From positions 25,497 through 89,496 of the forward strand of contig CAJOLX010000003.1 of assembly GCA_905235625.1 (NCBI GenBank): DNA of 64,000 nt, written 5' to 3'. The notes beneath the pieces were generated by a model. That model was given only the letters and a program-made list of their open reading frames with translations. It did not search any database and was not told the origin of the DNA. This stretch comes from an uncultured Clostridia bacterium (GTDB lineage: Bacteria; Bacillota; Clostridia; Oscillospirales; Acutalibacteraceae). How positions within the stretch are numbered: position 1 is the first letter of the stretch; each line of letters starts with the position of its first letter. The translations under genes and the position numbers were made by a program. Below are positions 27,852-38,501 of the stretch, piece after piece.

Positions 27852-28694
27852 TTGAGTAAAAAGCGAAAAATTGTAAGCCTTACAATTTTCTTTGCAATTG
27901 TAGCTTTGCTGATTATAGGAATTGTCTTAACAAACGGCAAAGCTGCCAATGAAGAAACGATAAAAGAAGTTATGCGAGACGCCGTGCTGCACGAAAATAA
28001 TAAAATTAACTTATTCGGCGTTATCGAAGTAAATCCCGGGCTTATATCCGCTTTTATTGTTTCCGGCGCGCTGATAATATTCGCGCTGATAGTAAGGATT
28101 TTCGTAATACCGAAATTTACTCTTGTGCCGGGTAAATTTCAATACGGGCTTGAAAAAACAGTGGGGCTTTTCAGCAGTATATCGGAAGAAAACAGCCCGC
28201 ATAAATCTTATTTCATCGGCGGATATATTTTCGTGGCGGGCATATATATTTTCATAAGCACTCTGTTTGAGCTGCTCGGGCTTCAGGCTATAACGACGAC
28301 CGGCTCACACGTTATTTTGCCCGCTCCCCTTTCCGATATTAACGGCGCGATCGCAATGGGCGTTTTGTCTTACGGCGTAATTCTTTTCGGCGGTCTTATT
28401 AACGCAGGACCTAAAGGGATGCTGAACGCTTTAAAAGATTTTTCATTGCCCATTTCAATGAGCTTCAGATTATTCGGAGCTCTGCTTTCCGGCGCGCTCG
28501 TAACCGAGCTCGTTTATTACTATCAGTTAACGAGCATACTCTTACCCATAATCGTGGGCATACTTTTCACGCTGCTTCACGCTTTTATTCAGGCATACGT
28601 TCTGATAACTCTCGTTTCGATATTCTACGGTGAATCGAGCGAAAGAAAACCCAAAAAGCAAAAAACAAAGAAAAGAGGAAAAATCAATGAATAG
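27852..28694 (+). CDS. atpB: F-type ATP synthase subunit a
   Basis: Membrane subunit that forms the ion half-channels next to the c-ring. The 280-residue protein has an extra N-terminal hydrophobic segment (ISLT-like start KKRKIVSLTIFFAIVALLII) before about five typical helices. The essential Arg is present in SMSFRLFGALLSG, and the last helix reads LLHAFIQAYVLITLV. It has an Ala where the family usually has Asn after FG. The C-terminus is a Lys-rich tail. Translation starts at TTG 27852, six bases after GGAGTGAAATTT; there is no ATG in frame near. Its end overlaps the atpE start by eight bases. Confidence 0.9.
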   Translation: MSKKRKIVSLTIFFAIVALLIIGIVLTNGKAANEETIKEVMRDAVLHENNKINLFGVIEVNPGLISAFIVSGALIIFALIVRIFVIPKFTLVPGKFQYGLEKTVGLFSSISEENSPHKSYFIGGYIFVAGIYIFISTLFELLGLQAITTTGSHVILPAPLSDINGAIAMGVLSYGVILFGGLINAGPKGMLNALKDFSLPISMSFRLFGALLSGALVTELVYYYQLTSILLPIIVGILFTLLHAFIQAYVLITLVSIFYGESSERKPKKQKTKKRGKINE

Positions 28695-29070
28695 AAAAAT
28701 CAAAATTATTTTTTCGGTTATCTCGCTTATCATAATTCTTTCGGCGCTCGCAGTGCCCGCATTTGCGGCAAATGAGAGCAAAGAAGCATCGGAAACCGTA
28801 AGCGCCGAAGCGGCTGAACAGGCCGAAGAGCAAAACGATTCTTCCGTTACAAAATCAAAGGCTTTCGCTGCGGCGGTTCTTGTTGCGCTCGCAAGCAGCG
28901 CAGGCGCAATAGGCATGAGCATAGCCGTTAAATCCGCTTCAAACGGTATATCGCGCCAGCCCGAAGCTTCCGGCGACATCAGAACGAACACCATGCTCGG
29001 CCTCGTCTTTATTGAGACGGCAATCATTTACGCTCTTATAGTTGCAATTCTCATTATTTTCGTGCTTTGA
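28687..29070 (+). CDS. atpE: F-type ATP synthase subunit c with N-terminal leader
   Basis: Rotor ring subunit, 127 residues instead of the usual 70-90. The core has two helices joined by the polar loop RQPEASGD, with the ion-binding Glu in the second helix (LGLVFIETAIIYALIVAIL). Ahead of it lies a signal-peptide-like leader (IIFSVISLIIILSALAVPAFAA) and an acidic linker of about 30 residues (ASETVSAEAAEQAEEQ). The Glu-Thr and Tyr pattern resembles sodium-binding c subunits, but the first-helix Gln they use is Met when aligned on RQPEA, so ion choice is open. The start at 28687 follows AAGAGG and sits inside the end of atpB; the longer frame from 28630 would place 19 charged residues before the leader. 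Confidence 0.9.
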   Translation: MNRKIKIIFSVISLIIILSALAVPAFAANESKEASETVSAEAAEQAEEQNDSSVTKSKAFAAAVLVALASSAGAIGMSIAVKSASNGISRQPEASGDIRTNTMLGLVFIETAIIYALIVAILIIFVL

Positions 29071-29085
29071 TAAGGAGAATACCTT

Positions 29086-29577
29086 ATGCCTTTGAATATT
29101 GATTTACAGCAAGTGCTTCTTCACATGCTGAACTTCACCATCCTGTTTTTTGCTCTGTATTTCCTTTTGTATAAACCGATTAAAAAATTCAACAGCAAAA
29201 GAGCGGATTATTTTAAAGAAATGGAAGCAAAATCGGGCGGAATGCTTGAAGAAGCCAATAAAATAAAGGATGAATATGAGGCTAAAATGGCAAAAGCGGA
29301 CGAAGAAATCGAAAAGATGAAAGAATCTGCCGCGGACGAAGCCTCTAAAAAATCCGAAAAAATAATCACCAACGCAAAACAGGAAGCAAATTCCATTATA
29401 CTCCAGGCAAAAACGAGGGCTAACAAAGAAAAGAAAGCGATACTGTCTTCCGCCAACAAGGAAATACGCGACCTTGCGGAGCAAGCCGCCGAAAAAATCG
29501 TTATGGAGGGCACTCTCGAATCTTACGAGAGCTTTCTTGACTCTGTTGACATACCCGAATCGGAAGAGAATGAATAA
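29086..29577 (+). CDS. atpF: F-type ATP synthase subunit b
   Basis: Peripheral stalk subunit of 163 residues: a single N-terminal helix (LNFTILFFALYFLLYKPIKKF) anchored in the membrane, followed by a long charged coiled coil (about 40-150) with the usual AKEEA-type heptads. The C-terminus (ESYESFLDSVDIPESEENE) ends shortly after the coil, where b normally meets the delta subunit. It is followed after two bases by atpA and not by a delta gene, an omission that the alpha subunit seems to compensate. Confidence 0.92.
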   Translation: MPLNIDLQQVLLHMLNFTILFFALYFLLYKPIKKFNSKRADYFKEMEAKSGGMLEEANKIKDEYEAKMAKADEEIEKMKESAADEASKKSEKIITNAKQEANSIILQAKTRANKEKKAILSSANKEIRDLAEQAAEKIVMEGTLESYESFLDSVDIPESEENE

Positions 29578-29579
29578 GC

Positions 29580-31299
29580 ATGGAAACTACTGAAAACAAA
29601 GCAATTTTATATGCGGATAAAATGCCCTCTCCCGAGCAAGCCGAGCGTTTTGTTAAGTTCTTAAAGAGCAAACACAACGTCGACGGCTATGATTTTGTTG
29701 AAGACTCCGGCATTAAAGACGGCTTTAAGCTGATTGTCGGCGACGAAATTTACGACTGGACTAACGAGGGCAGATTAAGGCAGCTTAAAAATTTCATCAG
29801 CTCTCTTAAAAGCGAAGAAAACTACGCCCCTCTGCTGAAGGATGCGGTTATCAATTGGAAACCCGACGCCGTAAAAGAAGAAATCGGCACTGTCACGAAG
29901 GTCGGCGACGATATAGCTACCGTCAGCGGCCTTGAAAGCGCCGAATACGGCGAAATACTCCTCTTTGAAAACGGAGTCAAAGGCCTTGTGCAAGACCTCA
30001 GAGAAAATGAAATCGGATGCATTCTTTTTGACCAGGAGCAAATCGTTACCCAAGGGTGCAGAGTTTCAAGAACCAATAAGGCGGCAGGTATGCCCGTGGG
30101 CGAGGAATTTATCGGCAGAGTAATCGACTCTCTCGGCAATCCTTTGGATAACGGCCCGGCTATTAAGACCGAAACTTATTACCCTATTGAGCATCACGCT
30201 CCGAGCATTATTGACAGACAGCCCGTTAACTCCCCTCTTGAAACGGGAATTCTCGCAATAGACGCGATGTTCCCAATAGGCAGAGGGCAGAGAGAGCTTA
30301 TAATCGGCGACAGGCAGACGGGCAAAACAGCGATAGCCCTTGACACGATTATAAATCAAAACGGCAAAGGCGTTATCTGCATTTACGTCGCTATAGGTCA
30401 AAAGGCAAGCTCGGTTGCAAACATCGTGAATACGCTCGATAAATTCGGCGCCATGAGTTACACCACTGTCATTGCCTCAACCGCTTCGGACCCCGCTCCC
30501 CTGCAATACATAGCCCCTTATTCCGGCTGCAGCCTTGCGGAGTATTTTATGAATCTCGGCCACGACGTGCTGATAATCTATGACGATTTGTCAAAGCACG
30601 CCGTAGCTTACAGAACTCTCAGCCTGCTTCTTGAAAGAACGCCGGGCAGAGAGGCTTATCCGGGCGACATATTTTATCTTCACTCAAGGCTTTTGGAAAG
30701 GTCCGCTCACATGTCAATCGGCAAGGGCGGCGGCAGCATAACCGCGCTGCCCATAGTTGAAACGCAGTCCGGCGACGTTTCCGCTTACATACCGACCAAC
30801 GTAATTTCAATTACGGACGGTCAGATTTATCTTGAAAGCGACCTGTTTTACAGCGGTCAGAGGCCTGCCGTAAACGTCGGTCTTTCGGTTTCGAGAGTCG
30901 GCGGCAGCGCACAGGCTAAATCAGTTAAGAAATCAAGCGGCAATTTAAGGATAGACCTTGCTCAGTACAGAGAAATGGCGGCGTTCAATCAGTTCGCCGG
31001 CAGCCTTGACGAATCGACAAAAAGGCAGCTCGATTACGGCAAGATACTTATGAAAATTCTTAACCAGAAGCAGTATCATCCGTATCCGAGGCACAGCATA
31101 GTGATAATCCTTGTTTCGGCTCTCGCTCACTGCTATGACGGCATTGACCCTCAAAACGTGCCTGCAATTATAGATGAGGTTTGCGAAGAGGCGGAGAAGG
31201 AATTATCCTCCGTTTGCAGAGCTATTGACGAAGACGGAGAGCTCACTGCCGAAATGAAAAAGCAGATAATCGAAACAGCCGCCTCAGTGGTGAACAGAA

Positions 31300-31307
<8 letters not shown>
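29580..31307 (+). CDS. atpA: F-type ATP synthase subunit alpha with fused delta-like N-terminal domain
   Basis: Non-catalytic nucleotide-binding subunit, 575 residues instead of about 503. The alpha part (from about 95) has EIGTVTKVGDDIATVSGL, Walker A GDRQTGKTAIALD and the C-terminal helical domain. Residues 12-76 do not belong to alpha. They read like the C-terminal domain of delta/OSCP: SPEQAERFVKFLKSK, then KDGFKLIVGDEIYDW and NEGRLRQLKNFISSL, matching the delta consensus of Gly-x-x-x-x-x-Gly-Asp-x-x-x-Asp followed by GRLxxL. No separate delta gene is present between atpF and atpA. The extension would place the b-binding domain directly on alpha and leave out the six-helix delta N-domain. 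The start follows atpF by two bases. Confidence 0.92.
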
Positions 31308-33539
<2,232 letters not shown>

Positions 33540-33800
33540 ATGGATTTTGAGCTGACGATTATTTCTGAAAACGGCTTAATATACAGCGGAAAATGCTCGT
33601 CGCTGATTATCCCCGTTGAAGACGGGCTATACGGCATAAAGGCAAATCACGCGAATACCGCCGCGGCTGTTTCAGAAGGAATCATAACCATAAAAACAGG
33701 AAAAGACGACGAACAGCTTTGCTATAAAACCGGCAGCGGATTTTTAACCTTTGAAAATAACAGGGCTCAAATTGTCACCGACGAGTGCAGTCCCGTCTGA
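33540..33800 (+). CDS. atpC: F-type ATP synthase subunit epsilon, beta-sandwich domain only
   Basis: Only 86 residues against the usual 130-140. What is present is the N-terminal beta-sandwich that contacts gamma and the c-ring: DFELTIISENGLIYSGKCSS, then PVEDGLYGIKANHANTAAAV, a version of the family's GxxGILPNHAP, and a final strand FLTFENNRAQIVTDE. The C-terminal two-helix hairpin that binds ATP and inhibits ATP hydrolysis is absent. No frameshift is apparent, because the sequence after the stop is a terminator. The gene closes the operon. Confidence 0.9.
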   Translation: MDFELTIISENGLIYSGKCSSLIIPVEDGLYGIKANHANTAAAVSEGIITIKTGKDDEQLCYKTGSGFLTFENNRAQIVTDECSPV

Positions 33801-33814
33801 AATAAGCAAAAATT

Positions 33815-33850
33815 ACAGGGCGCAGATTTAATTTCTGCGCCCTGTTTGCC
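33815..33850. terminator. Bidirectional terminator after the atp operon
   Basis: ACAGGGCGCAGA and TCTGCGCCCTGT form a perfect 12-base stem (33815-33845). T-rich sequence follows on the minus strand and TTTG on the plus strand. It separates atpC from the convergent small gene. Confidence 0.85.
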
Positions 33851-33876
33851 GTTTATATGCTGTTTTATTGCCGAGC

Positions 33877-34170
33877 TTACTTTTTTGAAGACTTAAGCTC
33901 TCTTTCAAGCCAAACGTTGCCAACGTCCAAAGCGTCATATAAGCCGGTGCGTTCAGCCTGCTTAATGACCTTGTCTTTTGCTTTGGTAATGGTCGGGTCG
34001 GTTCTGAAAAGCTGAAGCTTGATTTTATCGGCAACCTCTTCGCCGTTTAACTCGGTTGTCGTTAAAATCTGCATCACTATCACAACAGGCTCATCCATAT
34101 ATCCGTAATAGATGAAATTGCCGTTGCGAACAAGCGGCCTGCCCTTATACATCAATATTTCTTCAGACAT
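33877..34170 (-). CDS. Small conserved-looking protein of unknown function next to ireB
   Basis: A soluble 97-residue protein with no signal or membrane helix. A beta-rich N-terminal half (LMYKGRPLVRNGNFIYYGYM, then EPVVIVMQILTTTE) precedes a charged helical half (KAKDKVIKQAERTGLYDALDV). I do not recognise the family. It starts 18 bases after ireB with a GGAG ribosome site, so the two form an operon behind one promoter. In many Firmicutes ireB is followed by ruvX and a DUF1292 protein; this protein occupies that slot but resembles neither. A role with IreB or its kinase is possible and untested. Termination is at 33815-33850. Confidence 0.8.
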   Translation of the reverse strand: MSEEILMYKGRPLVRNGNFIYYGYMDEPVVIVMQILTTTELNGEEVADKIKLQLFRTDPTITKAKDKVIKQAERTGLYDALDVGNVWLERELKSSKK

Positions 34171-34188
34171 TTTTAAACTCCAATACTG

Positions 34189-34437
34189 TTATTTTACGTC
34201 CAGGTAATTTTCAACCATCGCTCTGAGAAGCTCGTCTCTGTCAAGCTTGCGAACAAGACTTCTTGCGTTGTTATGAGTTGTAATGTAGGTTGGGTCCTCT
34301 GAAAGGATATAGCCGACAATCTGACTGATGGAATTATATCCCTTTTCGTTAAGAGCCTCATACACAGTCTGCAAAGTCTTTTTCATTTCGATTTCATTTT
34401 CGTCTTTGATTGAAAATTTTATTGTTTTATCAGTCAT
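34189..34437 (-). CDS. ireB: IreB family regulatory phosphoprotein (UPF0297)
   Basis: An 82-residue protein with the unmistakable family core: [20 protein letters not shown] followed by [19 protein letters not shown] and [10 protein letters not shown]. In Enterococcus faecalis IreB is phosphorylated by the Ser/Thr kinase IreK and affects cephalosporin resistance and cell-wall homeostasis. The substrate threonines in family members lie at the N-terminus; here Thr residues are in MTDKTIKFS. Two ATG codons occur in tandem; the second, at 34437, is seven bases from GGAGG and is chosen. It has its own promoter at 34472. The kinase is not in this window. Confidence 0.94.
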   Translation of the reverse strand: MTDKTIKFSIKDENEIEMKKTLQTVYEALNEKGYNSISQIVGYILSEDPTYITTHNNARSLVRKLDRDELLRAMVENYLDVK

Positions 34438-34471
34438 CATATCGCCTCCAAGCTCTTTAAATTACATTTCG

Positions 34472-34500
34472 ATTATATACCCAAACGCAAAATAATACAA
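34472..34500 (-). promoter_or_regulatory. Promoter of ireB
   Basis: TTGTAT (34500-34495), 17-base spacer, TATAAT (34477-34472) on the minus strand, 35 bases ahead of the start. Confidence 0.7.
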
Positions 34501-34541
34501 TAGTTTTTTGAAAAATTAGACTTTTCTTAAGTTATAAGTAA

Positions 34542-36888
34542 TCAGGCCTTCAGAATTACGCCGATTTGCTTAAGATTATTGAGGATTTTATCTATCATGA
34601 CCTGCACTTCGCTCATTTCAAGAGTTCTCTGCATGTCAACGAAATTAAATCTTACGGTAATGCTCTTTATGCCGAGCTTTTCAAACGTGTCAATAACCTT
34701 GTAGCTTTCGAGCTCTTTAAAGCCTTCTTTAAGCCAGCATTGCTCAATATCGGAGAATCTTACCGATTCGGGCACTATGAGCGAAAGGTCATAATAAATG
34801 GACTGCATTTCGCTCTTCTCAACAAACTCTATGGGCTGAGCATTCACCGAGTTAAAGAGAGTCATATCAATCTCAAAGCAAACTGCCGACGCCGTTTTGT
34901 CAAACTTCAATTTATTTGAAGGATGAAGGGCGCAGACTGTTCCGAAACGCACTCCGCCGGCGCTTATTGACGCGGTGTTTTTGGGGTGCTGCCAGGAATG
35001 CTCGGGCTCAATCTTCGCGAACTCCACCTTGCGGTGCTTAACGTCATAGACTATGGTGTTGATTATATCGAGAGCGGAGTAATAAAGCTCCTTCTCGCTG
35101 CCGGTCTTATCGTAAAGCACAACACCGAGCCTCTTTCTTTCGTTGCACCTGCCGTTTTCGTCCGTGCCGTCAACTACCCTGCCGATTTCAAAAACGCCGT
35201 ATTTATCGGCAAAATCCTTGTTTTCGTTTGCTATTACGAGCAAAGTGGGAAGTATGGAATTTCTGAGAACGCCGTTATCGGAATTTTCAATGTTTAATAC
35301 CTTAACGTTATCCTCAACCTCAATGCCGAGCTTTTTGAGCTTTCTGCCGTCGTTCCAGATATAGGAATTTACTTCGTGAAGAGAATATTTCTTAACGAGT
35401 ATATCCTTAATCTCCTCGTCCTCCGACTTGGAATAATCGGTGGGAACCGGCTTTAAAGGCATTTTGGTGGTTGTGATTTTAAAGTTATCATAGCCGTAAA
35501 TTCTGGTGATTTCTTCTATTATGTCGGCTTTAATGGTAACGTCCTTCGTTCTTCTCCATGAAGGCACTTTAACCTCATAATTGCCGTTTGATGAAGTTAC
35601 GTCAAAGCCGAGAGAAGTAAGAGTGTTGACTATTCTCTCGTCGCTTATCTCTATGCCGGTGTATTTGTCAACATAAGCTTTGTCAAATGAGAGAGAAATT
35701 TCGGGGTACTTTTTAATATACTGATCGTTGAGATTTGACGCAACCTTCGCGCCGGGGTCAATTGAGGTGACAAGCTCAACAAATCTGCCCACTGCGTCGG
35801 AGCAAAGCTCGGGGTCAAGCATTTTTTCATATCTTGCGGAAGCGTCCGTTCTGTGAGCGAGGCGCTGAGAAGATTTTCTGACGCTGATGCCGTCAAAGCA
35901 CGCGGATTCAAGCACTACGCTGCCCGTATCCTCAATAATTTCGGATTCAAGGCCGCCCATAATGCCCGCAATCGCGACGGGAGTTTCGCGGTTATAGATG
36001 AGAAGAGTGTCTTCGTCAATATCTCTCTCGTTGCCGTCAAGAGTTGTGAATTTGATTTTTTCTTTCGGCGTGTCAATAACGATAGAGTCAATCATATTCG
36101 CGTTAAACGCGTGAGTGGGCTGACCAATCTCGAGCATAATGTAATTTGTTACGTCGGCAAGCAGATTTATTCCTCTCATGCCGCAGTAATAAAGCCTTAT
36201 CTGCATCCAGAGCGGGCTTGTATTAACGGTTATGCCGTCCATCTTGAGCGCTTCGTATCTGTAAACAAGGTACGGGCACGGTGTAATCGCCCGAATATGA
36301 AGTGTCGCCGAGCTTGAGAGGCTTGAGCTCTCTGCCGGTGAGCGCCGCGAATTCTCTCGCGATGCCGTAATGGCCCCAAAGGTCGGGCCTGTTGGTGAGA
36401 GATTTGTTGTCAACCTCAAATATAATGTCTTCTATAGGATAAATATCCTTAATATCGGTGCCGCACTCTGCGTCCGTAAACAGCTCAATAATGCCGGAAT
36501 GGTCGTCGCTTATGCCGAGCTCTTTTGCAGAACAGCACATACCCTCGGATTCATAACCCGCCAGCATAACGGTGTTGATTTCGCCTGCAGGCACTCTTGC
36601 GGGAGCGGCGGCAAGAGCAACCTTCATGCCCTCTCTAACGTTGGGAGCGCCGCAAACGATGTTGTAAACTTTGGAGCCGCCGTCAACTTTGAGAAGGTGC
36701 AGCTTTTTGGAATCCGGATGTTTTTCAACCGAAAGAATTTTGCCTACGATAACGTTTTCAACGTCTTTGCCTTTTTCATAAATTTCTTCAACCTCGGCAG
36801 TGGCAAGAGTGAACTTGTTGATTAAGTCTTTAATGTCAAAGCCGCTGAGGTCAACGTAATCTTTAATCCAGTTAATTGAAACAAGCAT
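34542..36888 (-). pseudogene. pheT: Phenylalanyl-tRNA synthetase beta subunit, reading frame broken once
   Basis: Beta subunit of the tetramer that charges tRNA-Phe. The gene reads as two frames. 36888-36223 gives the N-terminal tRNA-binding (EMAP-like) domain, VGKILSVEKHPDSKKLHLLKV, and the start of the B3/B4 region. The frame that ends at 34542 resumes at about CPYLVYRYEALKMDGI and holds the rest of B3/B4, the B5 domain, the class II-like core and the C-terminal ferredoxin-like anticodon domain (ITVRFNFVDMQRTLEMSEVQ). The switch is near 36270-36285. Both sides are intact and well conserved, and the total (about 782 residues) is a little short of the usual 790-800, so a small deletion or base-call error is likelier than decay. 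pheS lies 23 bases upstream. GGAGG precedes the ATG. Confidence 0.88.
36268..36286 (-). other. pheT: Frameshift site within pheT
   Basis: On the minus strand the first frame reads SYSGDYTVPVPCL; the second frame reads TPCPYLVYRYEAL from the same bases. The change is one base forward (or two back), equal to a deletion of 3n+2 or an insertion of 3n+1 bases. The sequence has no A/T heptamer of the kind used for programmed -1 shifting. Confidence 0.85.
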
Positions 36889-36911
36889 TGAACTTTACCT
36901 CCTGTCACTTA

Positions 36912-37976
36912 TTATTCGGGCCTTACGAAGGATTTATCCGTAAACTGTGACAAAGCCTTCAGGTCGCCGCTGTTAAATACTCTTATATCTTTAATGCCGT
37001 AACGCATCATCGCAAGTCTCGTCATGCCGAGGCCGAAAGCGAAGCCGGTGTATTTTTCGGGGTCAATGCCGGCTGCAGTGAGCACGTTGGGGTGAATCAT
37101 ACCGCAGGGGCAAAGCTCAAGCCAGCCGCTGTCTTTGCAGGAAGAACAGCCTTCGCCGCCGCAGATAAGGCACTGAATATCGAGCTCAAAGCCGGGCTCA
37201 ACGAACGGGAAGAAGCCGGGTCTGAGCCTGACGGTAACGTCCTTTTGGAAAACCTCGGAAAGCATGGTCTTCATAAAATAGATAAGGTTTGAGATAGATA
37301 TATCCTTATCAACCATTATGCCTTCCATCTGGAAGAAGGTATTTTCATGGCAGGCGTCGATTTTTTCATTTCTGAAGCATCTGCCGGGGAAAATGGCTCT
37401 TATTGGATTGCCGTTTTCAAGCGAATCCTTATATTTTCTGAGAATGGTATTCTGAGCGGCAGACGTGTGAGTCTTTAAAAGCTGGTCGGACGAAAGATAA
37501 TAAGTATCCTGCATATCTCTTGCGGGATGATGAGGCGGAATATTGAGCGCCTCAAAGCAGTTATAATCGTCGGTTATTTCGGAATAATCCTCAACGGTGA
37601 AGCCCATGGAGGTGAATATATCCTCAACCTCACGCCTAACAAGAGTGATGGGATGATAAGAGCCGATGTCGGCGGAAAACGGCATGGACTCATCATAGCT
37701 TTCGGCTGAGTCAATGAGCTTTTGCTCCTCTTTGGCTTTTAACTCAACAAGCTTATCGGCGATAGTGCCTTCAATAAACTGCTTAACTTCGTTTATTCTC
37801 TGGCCTGCCGCTTTTTTATCTTCGGGAGAAAGTGAGCGCAGCTCCTGCATAAGGGACGAAACGTAACCCTTCTTGCCGAGATATTCAATTCTGAGCTCTT
37901 CTATATCAGAGAGAGCGGCGATAGTTTCTAATCTTTTTTGAAAAATTTCTCTTAATTCATCGGGTTTTTCAAACAT
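36912..37976 (-). CDS. pheS: Phenylalanyl-tRNA synthetase alpha subunit
   Basis: Catalytic class II subunit, 354 residues. An N-terminal coiled coil (about 1-85), then YHPITLVRREVEDIFTSMGF, the motif 2 region FRNEKIDACHENTFFQMEG and motif 3 GFAFGLGMTRLAMMRYGI. A four-Cys insert (CLICGGEGCSSCKDSGW) may bind zinc, as in other Firmicutes. The start at ATG 37976 follows GAAAGGA; a frame extending to 38093 runs through the T-box terminator and is not coding. The T-box leader upstream would raise expression when tRNA-Phe is uncharged. pheT follows. Confidence 0.95.
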   Translation of the reverse strand: MFEKPDELREIFQKRLETIAALSDIEELRIEYLGKKGYVSSLMQELRSLSPEDKKAAGQRINEVKQFIEGTIADKLVELKAKEEQKLIDSAESYDESMPFSADIGSYHPITLVRREVEDIFTSMGFTVEDYSEITDDYNCFEALNIPPHHPARDMQDTYYLSSDQLLKTHTSAAQNTILRKYKDSLENGNPIRAIFPGRCFRNEKIDACHENTFFQMEGIMVDKDISISNLIYFMKTMLSEVFQKDVTVRLRPGFFPFVEPGFELDIQCLICGGEGCSSCKDSGWLELCPCGMIHPNVLTAAGIDPEKYTGFAFGLGMTRLAMMRYGIKDIRVFNSGDLKALSQFTDKSFVRPE

Positions 37977-37989
37977 GGTATTTATCCTT

Positions 37990-38220
37990 TCATAAAAAAA
38001 TTCCCTCACTGCAAATGCAATGAGGGACGAAATTATCCGCGGTACCACCCTGCGTTCCCGTAAAACGGGCGCTTTGATGCCGTAACGAGGCAAACGTCGG
38101 CAACTACTGCTGTTTCACTGCCGCCGCTCCGGGGCGAACTTCGGGCCGGTATTGCGCAGTCCGTTTTCAGCCGATGACGGACATTCTCTGAAGCGCAAAG
38201 GCAGAGCCTTACTCTCCCCT
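37990..38220 (-). promoter_or_regulatory. T-box riboswitch leader of pheS-pheT, tRNA-Phe specificity
   Basis: The T-box core AGGGTGGTACCGCGG lies at 38051-38037 on the minus strand. A terminator hairpin with TCCCTCA and TGAGGGA arms (38027-38002) and a T run (38000-37994) follows. The stem I 3' side reads CCCGAAGTTCGCC at about 38145-38130, giving TTC, a phenylalanine codon, as specifier, in accord with the genes served. A -10-like TATAAA lies at about 38234-38229; the -35 is unclear, so some transcription may come through from rpmF. Confidence 0.92.
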
Positions 38221-38249
38221 TCCAAGCGTTTATACTATTGCTCGAAAAC

Positions 38250-38274
38250 TGAATAAAGGCAGGGAAACCCTGCC
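38250..38274 (-). terminator. Terminator after rpmF
   Basis: GGCAGGG and CCCTGCC with a three-base loop (38258-38274), followed by TTTATTCAGTTTT on the minus strand, directly after the rpmF stop codon. Confidence 0.75.
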
Positions 38275-38279
38275 GTTTA

Positions 38280-38465
38280 TCAGTCTTCCTCTACCGTGAT
38301 GACCTTCCTGCCGTTGTAATAACCGCATTCGGGGCAAAGCCTGTGAGATCTTTTGTATTCGCCGCAGTTGGGGCATCTCTCAAGCTGAGGAGCGTTCATC
38401 TTCCAAACATTGGAGCGTCTCTTATCTCTTCTTGCCTTGGAAACTCTTCTCTTAGGTACTGCCAT
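38280..38465 (-). CDS. rpmF: 50S ribosomal protein L32
   Basis: A 61-residue ribosomal protein. Begins MAVPKRRVSKARRDKRRSNV and carries the four-Cys zinc ribbon CPNCGEY with CPECGYYNGRKV, the C+ form of L32. An AAGGAGG ribosome site precedes the ATG. It is placed after yceD (DUF177), the usual pairing in bacteria, where fab/plsX genes often follow; here a T-box and pheS come next instead. Confidence 0.97.
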   Translation of the reverse strand: MAVPKRRVSKARRDKRRSNVWKMNAPQLERCPNCGEYKRSHRLCPECGYYNGRKVITVEED

Positions 38466-38501
38466 ACTAAAAGCACCTCCTTAAAAACGTGCTGAATTAA
38501 C

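Noticed and set aside
36268..36286. Programmed frameshifting in pheT
   Set aside because: No slippery A/T heptamer or stop-coupled +1 signal; residues appear to be missing at the junction, which slippage does not explain.
36223..36419. pheT as two separate overlapping genes
   Set aside because: The two frames join into a single PheT with conserved domains on both sides; the second frame has no ribosome site.
37977..38093. N-terminal extension of pheS to 38093
   Set aside because: The extra codons overlap the T-box core and terminator of the leader.
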